Assembly (NCBI GenBank): GCA_937894495.1
Contig: CALCRR010000155.1
Coordinates: forward strand, 1-49,686
DNA length: 49,686 bases
Origin: an uncultured Ruminococcus sp.
Lineage (GTDB): Bacteria > Bacillota > Clostridia > Oscillospirales > Ruminococcaceae
Direction of reading: 5' to 3'
The notes below the pieces were generated by a model. That model was not told the origin of the DNA. It ran no database searches and was given only the letters and a program-made list of their open reading frames with translations. Both the position numbers and the translations under genes were made by a program. Every line of letters begins with the position of its first letter. The first letter of the stretch is position 1. Of this stretch, positions 35,526 through 44,297 are shown one piece after another.

Positions 35526-36532
35526 TATTCTTTTTCCTTGGGTGTATATGTTTCGGGTGTATAATGGATAACTCTTGTGCCGCCATTTTCAAACTCAAAC
35601 GGTATGTACATTAAATCCTTCATCGCTTCTTTTACCGCCTGCTGTTTTTCAGGCTGAACATAGAATACAAGGAAACCGCCGCCACCGGCACCGAGTAGTT
35701 TTCCGCCGAGCGCTCCGGCTTCAATACCTTTAGCATACAGTCCATCAATACTGTCTGTGCTAACTGCTGATCCCGTCTGTCTTTTCAGTTTCCATGTATG
35801 GTCAAGAAGACGACCAAAATCATCTAAGTCAGAGTCCTTATCAGTCAAAACCTTTTCTGCATCATCTACAAGTGACAGCATCTCTTTAAGCTGTGCGGTC
35901 TTATCTTTTGCACCAAGGTTATTAGCCTGCTGAACAGCAGCAGAGAAACGAGTAAATCCCGTGAAGAACATTAAAAGATTATCATTGAGCTGTTTTTTTC
36001 TTTGAGGATTGATGATAACAGGTAGTACTTCATAACCATCGGCATTAAAATTGATACGATTAAAGCCGCCGTATGATGCTGCAATTTGATCCTGCCAGCC
36101 GCCTGCTTCATTACAGAGAACTCGTTCTAAGTAAATTGCTTCATCAGCAAGTTTTTTCTTGTTTGCGTATTTACCTTTGAGTGCATAGAAGGCATTTAAC
36201 ATACCAACAGCAAACGACGAAGATGTTCCTAGTCCGGAACGTGCCGGAAGATCAGCCTCATATGTAAGACGTATTTCATGCATATCAAGCATTTTCATGG
36301 CATTGCGTACTGCCGGATGAACGATGTCATCTATACTAGTTACACGTTCAATTTTTGAATATGATAATTCTGTACTGTAATCAAAGAATCTGGGAAGATG
36401 TCTGACGTTTACATAACAGTACTTGTCAAATGTTGTGGACAGAACTGAGCCACCATATTCTTTAAAGAAGTTTTCCATATCTGTTCCACCGCCGAAGAAG
36501 GACATACGGAAAGGGGTTTTTGTAATAATCAT
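35525..36532 (-). CDS. hddA: D-glycero-alpha-D-manno-heptose-7-phosphate kinase (GHMP family)
   Basis: The 335-aa protein opens with TKTPFRMSFFGGGTD and has the GHMP ATP loop LPARSGLGTSSSFAVG (about 95-110) and C-terminal LGGKLLGAGGGGF. These mark the HddA-type sugar kinases. It would phosphorylate heptose-7-phosphate to the 1,7-bisphosphate. The ATG overlaps the wzy stop (ATGA) and the gene runs directly into the fused hddC/gmhB gene, matching the pathway order. Confidence 0.88.
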   Translation of the reverse strand: MIITKTPFRMSFFGGGTDMENFFKEYGGSVLSTTFDKYCYVNVRHLPRFFDYSTELSYSKIERVTSIDDIVHPAVRNAMKMLDMHEIRLTYEADLPARSGLGTSSSFAVGMLNAFYALKGKYANKKKLADEAIYLERVLCNEAGGWQDQIAASYGGFNRINFNADGYEVLPVIINPQRKKQLNDNLLMFFTGFTRFSAAVQQANNLGAKDKTAQLKEMLSLVDDAEKVLTDKDSDLDDFGRLLDHTWKLKRQTGSAVSTDSIDGLYAKGIEAGALGGKLLGAGGGGFLVFYVQPEKQQAVKEAMKDLMYIPFEFENGGTRVIHYTPETYTPKEKE

Positions 36533-37836
36533 TGCACACTGACCTCCGTATTTACATTTTGATTTTTCACCATATTAGCTACCTCTTTATCACGCAAATC
36601 TCTATATTCAATAAGGACTAGTGCAATAAACACAGCACTCCCTGCATCAATAACATAGTCTGTAGAGCAGAAAAGCAGAAAATAAATCAAAAGTGAAATT
36701 CCGAAACCTATATTTGAGATTTTTGCACGATTTTTCAACATTCTTAAACCTTTGTTAATCAGAAAATAAAAATAGAAAAAACTAGCCAACCCTATTTCCG
36801 CTATGAGTGATAATGCTGCTGAATAAGAGCCCATGACGTAATCTACACCGTAGTATCCGTTATCCATAAATACTTTTGTGAAATTATTCCAGCCGCAACC
36901 AATTATCGGATAGTTTTTGATAATTTCAATAGCAAATTTCATTCCCTTAACTCTACCTAAGTTTGCGCCTGACACGTCAAATATACTTAAAAATCCATCT
37001 TGAAATGCAGCTAATAGTTTTGATATAGTAGGATTATTTCTTCCAAAAAACAGAAAGCCAAATACAATAACCATGCCAGCCAATATGGCTAGTATTATTT
37101 TAGTAGCATTTTTACCATTTATAATCATTATATATGCAAAGAAACCAACTAAAAAATATGCTACCGAAGATGAACCTGTAAATGCCATCATGAATGTTGT
37201 CATTACTATGTAAAGAACAAATAGGATTTTATTCTTTTCTTTAACGAACTGTCCAAGTGGTATAGCAATTATTGCTAGAAAGCGCATAAGATGTCCTTGC
37301 TCTTTAAACAATCCTCGCGCACGAAAAGAGTTACTCAAATACATTGTACCTATTCCACTCTCAGCTGGAAAATACTTTGCAAGATCAAAAATCACTCCAC
37401 TATTGTATAAAATCATGGCATAAACTGATATAATAAAATTTGCGATTACGCCAATAAAAAGCCCCCAATATAATGCATTAATCTCCTGCTTTGATTCAAT
37501 GATTGACATTATAATGGAAAACTGAAGCAACAAACTAATTGTTCCCACAAGCCATTGGTAAGCATTTCCTGGGTTGAATAAAAGTACTTGGATAATTGAT
37601 AAGAGTATAAATATACCAAGATACAATAGGTCCTTAGTCAAATAATGGAGAATTCTAACAAATCTTCCATGAGAACTCATAATACAAAAAATCAGCAAAA
37701 CTATGGCGAGAACATTTGCTATCATAATCGGGGTGGACCCTACTACAAATGCACTCAAAATGTTTGAACATGATACAGACCCGATTATAAACAATAATAT
37801 AGATCTTATATTTAGATAACGTCGTTTTTCTTCCAT
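36529..37836 (-). CDS. wzy: O-antigen/capsule polymerase, Wzy-like
   Basis: The 435-aa protein has 10 or more hydrophobic helices and a large loop before the last ones, as Wzy polymerases do. Inside it a segment with GCGWNNF (around residue 315) recalls the O-antigen ligase/polymerase motif. It would polymerise lipid-linked repeat units on the outer face of the membrane, after the Wzx flippase. The coding sequence is AT-rich, like the two glycosyltransferases that follow it on the map. Its 3' end overlaps hddA. Confidence 0.78.
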   Translation of the reverse strand: MEEKRRYLNIRSILLFIIGSVSCSNILSAFVVGSTPIMIANVLAIVLLIFCIMSSHGRFVRILHYLTKDLLYLGIFILLSIIQVLLFNPGNAYQWLVGTISLLLQFSIIMSIIESKQEINALYWGLFIGVIANFIISVYAMILYNSGVIFDLAKYFPAESGIGTMYLSNSFRARGLFKEQGHLMRFLAIIAIPLGQFVKEKNKILFVLYIVMTTFMMAFTGSSSVAYFLVGFFAYIMIINGKNATKIILAILAGMVIVFGFLFFGRNNPTISKLLAAFQDGFLSIFDVSGANLGRVKGMKFAIEIIKNYPIIGCGWNNFTKVFMDNGYYGVDYVMGSYSAALSLIAEIGLASFFYFYFLINKGLRMLKNRAKISNIGFGISLLIYFLLFCSTDYVIDAGSAVFIALVLIEYRDLRDKEVANMVKNQNVNTEVSVQ

Positions 37837-37853
37837 AGTTAAAAACCTCGCAA

Positions 37854-38918
37854 CTATATATCAAGATCGGCAAGCATACTACGTATGGATTTTTCCCAAT
37901 CCAAGTTCTGTTCATAATAATCATAAATCATTTCTTTCATTGTATCTCCGATTCTTGGCACTTGAATTAGTTGTTCACTCAAATCATCTACAGAATGAAA
38001 TATCGCACCTGTAATTCCATTTTCTACAAATTCGGTAAGACCTTCTAAATCAGATACTATTACCGGTTTGCCGAAGTAATAAGAAATAGACAGCACTCCA
38101 CTTTGCGAAGCCTCAATATATGGAAGAACTGTACATGCTGCATTTTCAAAAAGCCATATCATTTCTCCATCAGAGATATAACGCTTGACTAATATTATTG
38201 ATTTAGGGTACTTATCAATTAATCTTTGTTCCTCATCTGTAAGAGTACCTCTACCAGCAATAACTATTTTATGATTTATTCTTTCTTTACCAATTTCATA
38301 AGCTTTTAATAGATTAATAATTCCCTTGTACTTATCTAATCTACCAAAGAATAAGATATAATCAGTGGCATTTTTTATTTCCATTGGTTGTTCTGATATT
38401 ACATCTGGCACATGGGCTCCAAGTCTTATTAAAGATAATTTATTTGCGTACTTTGGTCTTTTTTTCTTATATTTTGTATAAGAGCTTTTTGACATCAATA
38501 CAATATGATTGGCTCGTTTTAAAGCACAGTTTGTATAAGGTCTTTTTATCATTTCTTTTATTTTTGATAAACTAGAATTATATGTTGGGTGTGTTTCAAC
38601 ATCATGTACTGTCATACAGACTGGTACACTTTTTGGTAGCCCTAGAACAATTCTTGAAGTAATAAGATTAGAATCACATACGTAAACTAAACTAGGATTA
38701 TACTTCATAATTCGTTTGGAGATTCTATCATACTGCTTATCAAATGGAATCAACGAGCTTTTTCTTTCATAAGTTTCAACATTTTCGTTTTCATTAAGTT
38801 TTGCTTGATCTGGAACAAAAACGACAGATTCACCACAAATCTTACGAAATTCTTTTTTCATTTGAAAAGCTAACTGCAATACACCAACATCATAGTTAGA
38901 AGTCAAAACTACTATCAT
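37854..38918 (-). CDS. GT4-family glycosyltransferase
   Basis: The 354-aa protein begins MIVVLTSNYDVGVLQLA and has the GT-B, GT4 pattern: a SKSSYTKYKKK segment near residue 150, ILFFGRLDKYKGIINLL (about 203-219), AACTVLPYIEASQSGVLSISY and VIVSDLEGLTEFVENGITG. It uses a nucleotide sugar, unidentified. The ATG at 38918 with AGGGAGAAG upstream is preferred over an earlier frame that lacks a site. The gene lies between wzy and another GT4. Confidence 0.82.
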   Translation of the reverse strand: MIVVLTSNYDVGVLQLAFQMKKEFRKICGESVVFVPDQAKLNENENVETYERKSSLIPFDKQYDRISKRIMKYNPSLVYVCDSNLITSRIVLGLPKSVPVCMTVHDVETHPTYNSSLSKIKEMIKRPYTNCALKRANHIVLMSKSSYTKYKKKRPKYANKLSLIRLGAHVPDVISEQPMEIKNATDYILFFGRLDKYKGIINLLKAYEIGKERINHKIVIAGRGTLTDEEQRLIDKYPKSIILVKRYISDGEMIWLFENAACTVLPYIEASQSGVLSISYYFGKPVIVSDLEGLTEFVENGITGAIFHSVDDLSEQLIQVPRIGDTMKEMIYDYYEQNLDWEKSIRSMLADLDI

Positions 38919-39005
38919 ATTCTTCTCCCTAAACATCATATGAATAAACATTACAAGTATATTTTACAAATAAAGACTTTCTTCATTTTGATATAATTAA
39001 TCTAA

Positions 39006-40157
39006 TTAAAATAGTTTTATTTTTGCATCTCGTTTTATACAATGCTTAATGTAAAAATCTTCTAAATATTTAGTCGATTTCCCAATTTCATAGCCTGATT
39101 CAACTACGTCATTTAAACAGTTTATTCTGTAAGGATTATTTCGTATTTTCATTATCTCAGAGAACCATTTATCATAACAATCTGATTCAGGTGTAATTGG
39201 AAGGTAAGTAACACTTTTTGAAACATCTACTTCTGAAGTAACATTATCGGATAGAATACATGGTAATCCTGCAGTTTGTGCTTCAACAACTGTAAGAGGA
39301 AGTCCTTCAAATTTTGATGGAAAAGCAAAACAATCCATAGCAAAGAGGTAATCCTGAACATTACTTTTTGTTCCTGTTAGCACTACTCTATCTTCTATGT
39401 TGTATTCTTGAATCTTTTGATTTATTCTATCAAAACAAATACCGTCACCAACAAGTAAAAGTTTTATATTATGAAATAGCAAGAATCTATTGATGAACAA
39501 ATCCACTAAAAACATTTGATTCTTATATTCATCAAAACGACCAACGTGTCCAATTACAAAAGAGTTTTCTAGCTGATATTCATTTCTTATTGTATTTCTT
39601 ATTTTTTCATTAAAAGTAAAACGTCTAATATCTATGGCATTATTTATTATGTCATAATTACTCGATTTTGTGATATTACTACCAAATCGAGACAATCCAG
39701 CATCGTTTCCACAACTAAAAAAGTAATCAGCAGTTTTTCTAACTTTTAATGTGAATAATCTATATAAAACTGATTTTATTGTCAAATCTCTGTTTCCAAC
39801 ACTGTGGCTATGTGCAATGGTATAACATCCAAATGATTTAGCAACATTTAAATAAATATGAGCACAACTACCTAAATGTCCATGAACTATACTTATCTCA
39901 GGATGTTCTTTGAAAAAGATATCTAATATCCGTTTATAGGTGAAATAATTCCTAACATTAAAGTATGGAACATGAAAAATCCTACCACCTAAACTTTTGA
40001 TTTCATCATCAAAAAAACACTTTTTCCTTGTATGCACAAGAAAATCAAACTGAACCTTGCTTCTGTCGATGTTTCGATAGAGGTTCATTATCATGTTCTC
40101 GGCTCCACCACAGTCCATGCCGTGAAGTACCTGCAACACTCTGATCGGTTCTGCCAT
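39006..40157 (-). CDS. GT4-family glycosyltransferase, EpsF/CapM-like
   Basis: The 383-aa protein has VLQVLHGMDCGGAENMIMNL at its start, AHSHSVGNRD near 135, VIGHVGRFDEYKNQMFLVDL near 220, and AFPSKFEGLPLTVVEAQTAG with the GT4 E-x7-E signature. It is predicted to add a sugar to the lipid-linked unit. The first 90-odd bases resemble the GC-richer tagD side, while most of the gene is AT-rich, so the gene may be a recombination joint. It is 35 bases from tagD. Confidence 0.85.
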   Translation of the reverse strand: MAEPIRVLQVLHGMDCGGAENMIMNLYRNIDRSKVQFDFLVHTRKKCFFDDEIKSLGGRIFHVPYFNVRNYFTYKRILDIFFKEHPEISIVHGHLGSCAHIYLNVAKSFGCYTIAHSHSVGNRDLTIKSVLYRLFTLKVRKTADYFFSCGNDAGLSRFGSNITKSSNYDIINNAIDIRRFTFNEKIRNTIRNEYQLENSFVIGHVGRFDEYKNQMFLVDLFINRFLLFHNIKLLLVGDGICFDRINQKIQEYNIEDRVVLTGTKSNVQDYLFAMDCFAFPSKFEGLPLTVVEAQTAGLPCILSDNVTSEVDVSKSVTYLPITPESDCYDKWFSEIMKIRNNPYRINCLNDVVESGYEIGKSTKYLEDFYIKHCIKRDAKIKLF

Positions 40158-40191
40158 TACTTTATCCTCATTATAATCGTCTGATCCTATA

Positions 40192-40638
40192 TCACGGATC
40201 CGTATTTATCTCATCATGTGATGTCTTGCTTTCCTCCACACCGGCTGCATCATAAAGGTCATGCTTTATCTGACTGCTGCTGATCTCCGGGGTTCTCGGA
40301 AGATAAACGACCTCTACACCTTCTTCTTTAAGAAAATCAAATTTACCCTTCCAGTCATCACCCATAACAAAGGTATCAATATGATACTCGTGCATATCCG
40401 TCCTCTTTTGCTGCCAGTTAGTCTCCGGGATCACCAGATCAACATAACGTATCGCCTCAACAAGAGCCTTTCTCTGCTCGTATGTGAAATAACACTTTTT
40501 GTGCTTTTCATTCCAATTGAACTCGTCTGATGAGATGACAACTATAAGGTAGTCGCCAAGTGCTTTTGCTCTTTTCAAAAGGTTTATATGACCGTAATGT
40601 AAAAGGTCAAAAGTGCCGTATGTAATAATTCTTTTCAT
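40192..40638 (-). CDS. tagD: Glycerol-3-phosphate cytidylyltransferase
   Basis: The 148-aa protein has TYGTFDLLHYGHINLLKRA, the HxGH motif of cytidylyltransferases, and a VMGDDWKGKF stretch near residue 92. The C-terminal part has the ISSSQIK motif. It makes CDP-glycerol from CTP and glycerol-3-phosphate. AGGAGT precedes the ATG. It lies next to a CDP-glycerol transferase gene, so glycerol-phosphate is probably added to the glycan. Confidence 0.92.
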   Translation of the reverse strand: MKRIITYGTFDLLHYGHINLLKRAKALGDYLIVVISSDEFNWNEKHKKCYFTYEQRKALVEAIRYVDLVIPETNWQQKRTDMHEYHIDTFVMGDDWKGKFDFLKEEGVEVVYLPRTPEISSSQIKHDLYDAAGVEESKTSHDEINTDP

Positions 40639-40679
40639 AATAAGGTACTCCTAAATTTAGTTGATTTCACAAATTACAA

Positions 40680-41852
40680 TTATCGCTTGATAAGTTCAGC
40701 AATTCTATCTACTGCCTTAACTGCGGCACTGCCATAATAATTTACAAATTTATTTCTGAAACAGATAGTTTTATTACGCTCGGTCTGATCGTCCAAGCAC
40801 TTGATAACGTGTATCAGTTCTTCCTCGGTTTCAGCACCGCTCAGATATTCTCTAATATCAAAATACATTCCACGCTTGCTGCTATATTTATCATAGTCAT
40901 ATGTAAAATGCAGCATCGGCTTTCCTGTAATGGAATAATCAAAGAAAACGCTGGAATAATCGGAAATGAGTATATCAGATGCTATAAACAACTCATTCAG
41001 GACGGGATAATCCGTCATATCCCTAACAAACTCGTTTTCATCAATACTCATGACCTTTGAAACTTCATAGTGAGCACGCATCAATAAAACATAGTCGGAA
41101 CCTAAACTATCCTGCCATTTCTTCAGATCCATAGGCGGAGCCATAACAACGCCGAGGTTCTCATCTTTTTCATACTCACGGAAGGTGGGACAATACAGAA
41201 TGACTTTCTGCTCGGGCTTTATTCCGAGCTTACGTCTTATGCTTTCACGCTGTTCTTTGGTGTAATTTGCAAGAATATCGTTTCTTGGTAGTCCTGCCTC
41301 CAGAAATCTCTCTTTAGGTATTCTAAAAGATCGTGAAAAAATCTCAGTTTCAAATCTGCCCTGAGACATCATTACATCGACTTTACTGTCACCCTTTGAT
41401 TTGAATGATTGATTGCCCGAATTAATATCCGTACCCATTTTTTTCATGGGAGTACCATGCCAAGTATTAAAATAAACGGTATGCTTACCTTTGAAGTTCA
41501 ATCCTCTTTCTACGGAAGAGTTAGTGACCCATACTCTTGCCATAAGAGCAGTGATAAAATAATCCAAGCCATCTGTTTTGATCTTCTTTGCACCTTTAAC
41601 AGTATATTTCCCCGGTTGATGAAACGCCCATACAAAGTGGTAACCCTTAAATCGTGGATCACGCCGCATAGCTTCATATATTGCTTTAGGGCTGTCATCA
41701 TATTTTCTTCCGGCAAATGAATTAAATAGTATCAGCTTGTCATCTGGCTTAACAAAAAGTTTTAACATATTTATTGCAGCACTCATTGTGTAATAATAGG
41801 CTGTATACGCAGCTTTGTTATATTTGAGAAAATTGACTATTCTCTGTTTCAA
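40680..41852 (-). CDS. CDP-glycerol:glycan glycerophosphotransferase, TagF/TagB-like
   Basis: The 390-aa protein has the family's catalytic strand YFNTWHGTPMKKMGTD, an LYCPTFRE motif near residue 240, and SDILISDYSSVFFDYSITGK with a later KPMLHFTYDYDKY. It would transfer glycerol-phosphate from CDP-glycerol to a sugar at the inner membrane face. The start is a TTG at 41852 with GTGAGGTG upstream, unusual among its neighbours. It pairs with tagD, 41 bases downstream. Confidence 0.87.
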   Translation of the reverse strand: MKQRIVNFLKYNKAAYTAYYYTMSAAINMLKLFVKPDDKLILFNSFAGRKYDDSPKAIYEAMRRDPRFKGYHFVWAFHQPGKYTVKGAKKIKTDGLDYFITALMARVWVTNSSVERGLNFKGKHTVYFNTWHGTPMKKMGTDINSGNQSFKSKGDSKVDVMMSQGRFETEIFSRSFRIPKERFLEAGLPRNDILANYTKEQRESIRRKLGIKPEQKVILYCPTFREYEKDENLGVVMAPPMDLKKWQDSLGSDYVLLMRAHYEVSKVMSIDENEFVRDMTDYPVLNELFIASDILISDYSSVFFDYSITGKPMLHFTYDYDKYSSKRGMYFDIREYLSGAETEEELIHVIKCLDDQTERNKTICFRNKFVNYYGSAAVKAVDRIAELIKR

Positions 41853-41863
41853 AATTTAACACC

Positions 41864-42943
41864 TCACAACAAGTGATTTATAGTTTTTTCCACAACTTTC
41901 TTCTTATCAAAAACCTCAATCATATGCTCCCAGCCGCACTTACCCATCTCAGCCCTGATCTCAACAGGCAGTTCAGCAAACTTCTTCATGACCTCATACA
42001 GGCTCCTCGCATTCTGCTTCTCGCAAAGGAAACCACTCTTGCCTTCAACCACAGCTTCGAGGCAGCCGTGAATGTTGCTGGTGATGACAGGTCTGCCGCT
42101 GGCTGCACATTCAAGGTTTGTATTTGCCATGCCCTCATGCCAAGAAGGTAGAACGAAGCAGTGGCAATTCGCTATGAACGGGCGGACATCATCTTGAAAG
42201 CCGTGATAATTCAGCCAGCCCTCTTTTTCAAATCTGTGAATAATGCTTTCGTAATTCTCCTCATAGCCGCCAAGAACATCGAGAGTGCAGTTCACACCGT
42301 TCTTTCTCAGCATTCGCATAGCCTTGAAGAGCTCGTTCACGCCCTTTTCTCGCATGACTCTGCCGATGAAAAGAAATCTTACAGGCTCGCTGTCGGTAGG
42401 GTAGTCTATGTACGGAAACTTTTCAAGGTTGACGCCTGCGCCGTTGAGCAGGCAGGTCTTGTTCTTAGGCACGATCTTCTCGTCAATGAAAATCTGCCGG
42501 TTCTCGCAGTTTTCAAAAAAAACAACCTTTGCCTTTTTGAGTGCAATCTTATACATAAGTGTTACCAGTTTTCTCAGAGCACCCTGCTTCTGAAAAGCTG
42601 TTCCAAGTCCTGTGATATTCACAGCATAAGGTATCTTCAAAGCCCTACACGCTAAACTACCATATATATTCGGCTTGATCGTATATGTAATGACCAAATC
42701 TGGTCTTACTTTCTTCATCAGTTCATAATAATAGACAAGGAGTTCAAAATCTTTAATGGGATTAAGCCCTCTGCGGTCAACAGATGCGTAAATAAATTTG
42801 CAGCCCATCTTTTTTAACGGCTCTACAAGTTTTCCGTAAGGTAGCGAAATATAGACCTTATTATCTTTTAATAACTCCTCAATCAATTCTTTGCGGAATT
42901 GATATAAACCAACGTCATAATTCGCAAGTATAAGAATCCTCAC
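41864..42943 (-). CDS. GT4-family glycosyltransferase, PglA-like
   Basis: The 359-aa protein has a GT-B pattern: ANYDVGLYQFRKEL at the start, ITYTIKPNIYGSLACR near 85, FLFIGRVMREKGVNELF near 192, and CFVLPSWHEGMANTNLECAASG with the GT4 donor site. PglA-type enzymes add the second sugar onto the lipid-linked first. The start is a GTG at 42943 that overlaps the previous stop by 4 bases, giving translational coupling. The place after pglC and pglD genes supports this role, but the sugar is not known. Confidence 0.8.
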   Translation of the reverse strand: MRILILANYDVGLYQFRKELIEELLKDNKVYISLPYGKLVEPLKKMGCKFIYASVDRRGLNPIKDFELLVYYYELMKKVRPDLVITYTIKPNIYGSLACRALKIPYAVNITGLGTAFQKQGALRKLVTLMYKIALKKAKVVFFENCENRQIFIDEKIVPKNKTCLLNGAGVNLEKFPYIDYPTDSEPVRFLFIGRVMREKGVNELFKAMRMLRKNGVNCTLDVLGGYEENYESIIHRFEKEGWLNYHGFQDDVRPFIANCHCFVLPSWHEGMANTNLECAASGRPVITSNIHGCLEAVVEGKSGFLCEKQNARSLYEVMKKFAELPVEIRAEMGKCGWEHMIEVFDKKKVVEKTINHLL

Positions 42944-43539
42944 TTTATCACCCTCGCAGGCACCCCAACATAAGTGCCTTCTTCTTCAATATCCTTCACA
43001 ACAACAGCACCTGCACCGATTATGCAGTTATCGCAGATTGATATGTTATTTGAAACTGTAGCCCCTGCGCCGATCCATGTTGACTTACCAATAATAACTG
43101 TTCCACACAGATGTGAACCAACAGCAACATGGACAAAATCCTCAACAATACAATCGTGATCGACCGAACTGCAAGTGTTTATGATAACGCCATTACCGAT
43201 TTTTGCTCCCGAATTGATAACCGCACCTGCCATAATGACAGTGCCAATTCCAATAGTCGCATCATCAGCGATTACTGCATCGGGGTGAATAAGTGTTACT
43301 AACGATTTATTTCTAAGCTGTTCCTGAAATCTTTTTCTGATTGAAGCATTACCGATTCCGATAAATACATCATTTTCAATTTCAAACGCCTTATCAGTTT
43401 TTCCAACAACCGGATAACTGCCGCATTGAGTCAGCTTTTCATTATCATCAAGAAATCCTATATCATCATAACCACGGAGCTTGGCAATGTCCGCAACAAC
43501 TCGACCGTGACCTGATGCGCCAATTATTGTCAGTTTCAT
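42940..43539 (-). CDS. pglD: Sugar O/N-acetyltransferase, PglD/NeuD-like
   Basis: The 199-aa protein has an N-terminal nucleotide-sugar-binding fold (IIGASGHGRVVADIAKL, IGFLDDN) and a C-terminal left-handed beta helix of hexapeptide repeats (IGIGTVIMAGAVINSGAKIG, HVAVGSHLCG, GAGATV). It would acetylate a UDP-4-amino sugar made by the aminotransferase, as PglD does in UDP-diNAcBac synthesis. The ATG overlaps the previous stop by four bases. Confidence 0.85.
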   Translation of the reverse strand: MKLTIIGASGHGRVVADIAKLRGYDDIGFLDDNEKLTQCGSYPVVGKTDKAFEIENDVFIGIGNASIRKRFQEQLRNKSLVTLIHPDAVIADDATIGIGTVIMAGAVINSGAKIGNGVIINTCSSVDHDCIVEDFVHVAVGSHLCGTVIIGKSTWIGAGATVSNNISICDNCIIGAGAVVVKDIEEEGTYVGVPARVIK

Positions 43540-44297
43540 ACATTTATACCAGTTCCCTTAAATTCTTCCATTGTCGCCTGTCCCTCTTGATTTATACCCT
43601 CTCGAAGAAGTGTAGACTTGACTGTTTTAATGATTATCGAAACATCTTTCAAAAATGTTATACCGCCTCTGACATATTCAACATCGTATGTAAATTTATC
43701 CTCCCATGACAGAGCATTTCTGCCGTTTGCCTGAGCAAGCCCTGTTAGTCCGGGACGAACATCATGCCTATGCTTTTGTTCTTCATTATAAAGCGGAAGA
43801 TATTTTACAAGCAGCGGTCTCGGTCCTACGACTGCACAGTCTCCCTTAATTATGTTGACCAGCGACCATAGCTCATCAAGCGAGGTCTTTCGGACGAATG
43901 CGCCGAACGGAGTGATACGTTCCGAATCGGGAAGCAATTCTCCATTCTCGTCTTTCTTATCATTCATAGATTTCAGTTTGATAAGCTTGAAAATCTTTTC
44001 GTCCTTTCCGGGGCGTTCCTGAACGAAGAACGGATTACCATTTATATCAATCGCAGTAATAATCGCAGTTATAATCATCACAGGACTAAAAACGATCAAT
44101 GCACCTGTACCGAGAAAACAATCCAGAGGTCTTTTTACAAACCTCTCATAAACACCATACGGCTTGTGCCGAAGCTCCTTGCCATATTTTTTCAGTTCAT
44201 CAATTCTCTCACCGATGAAAGCTATGCCGCCTGCAACCGCCGCAAGAGCTGAAATACAGCCAACTATTTTCAAGCCACTTTTAATGTACTTATTCAT
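43536..44297 (-). CDS. pglC: Undecaprenyl-phosphate sugar-1-phosphate transferase, PglC-like
   Basis: The 253-aa protein has an extra N-terminal hydrophobic helix (about 8-28), then VKRPLDCFLG, a second membrane segment, FVQERPGKDEKIFKLIKLKS with the catalytic Glu-Arg region, KTSLDELWSLVNIIKGDCA and VGPRPLLVKYLPLYN. These are the signatures of the monotopic phosphosugar transferases. It starts lipid-linked synthesis. The extra first helix is longer than in typical PglC. It overlaps the aminotransferase by four bases. Confidence 0.87.
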   Translation of the reverse strand: MNKYIKSGLKIVGCISALAAVAGGIAFIGERIDELKKYGKELRHKPYGVYERFVKRPLDCFLGTGALIVFSPVMIITAIITAIDINGNPFFVQERPGKDEKIFKLIKLKSMNDKKDENGELLPDSERITPFGAFVRKTSLDELWSLVNIIKGDCAVVGPRPLLVKYLPLYNEEQKHRHDVRPGLTGLAQANGRNALSWEDKFTYDVEYVRGGITFLKDVSIIIKTVKSTLLREGINQEGQATMEEFKGTGINV

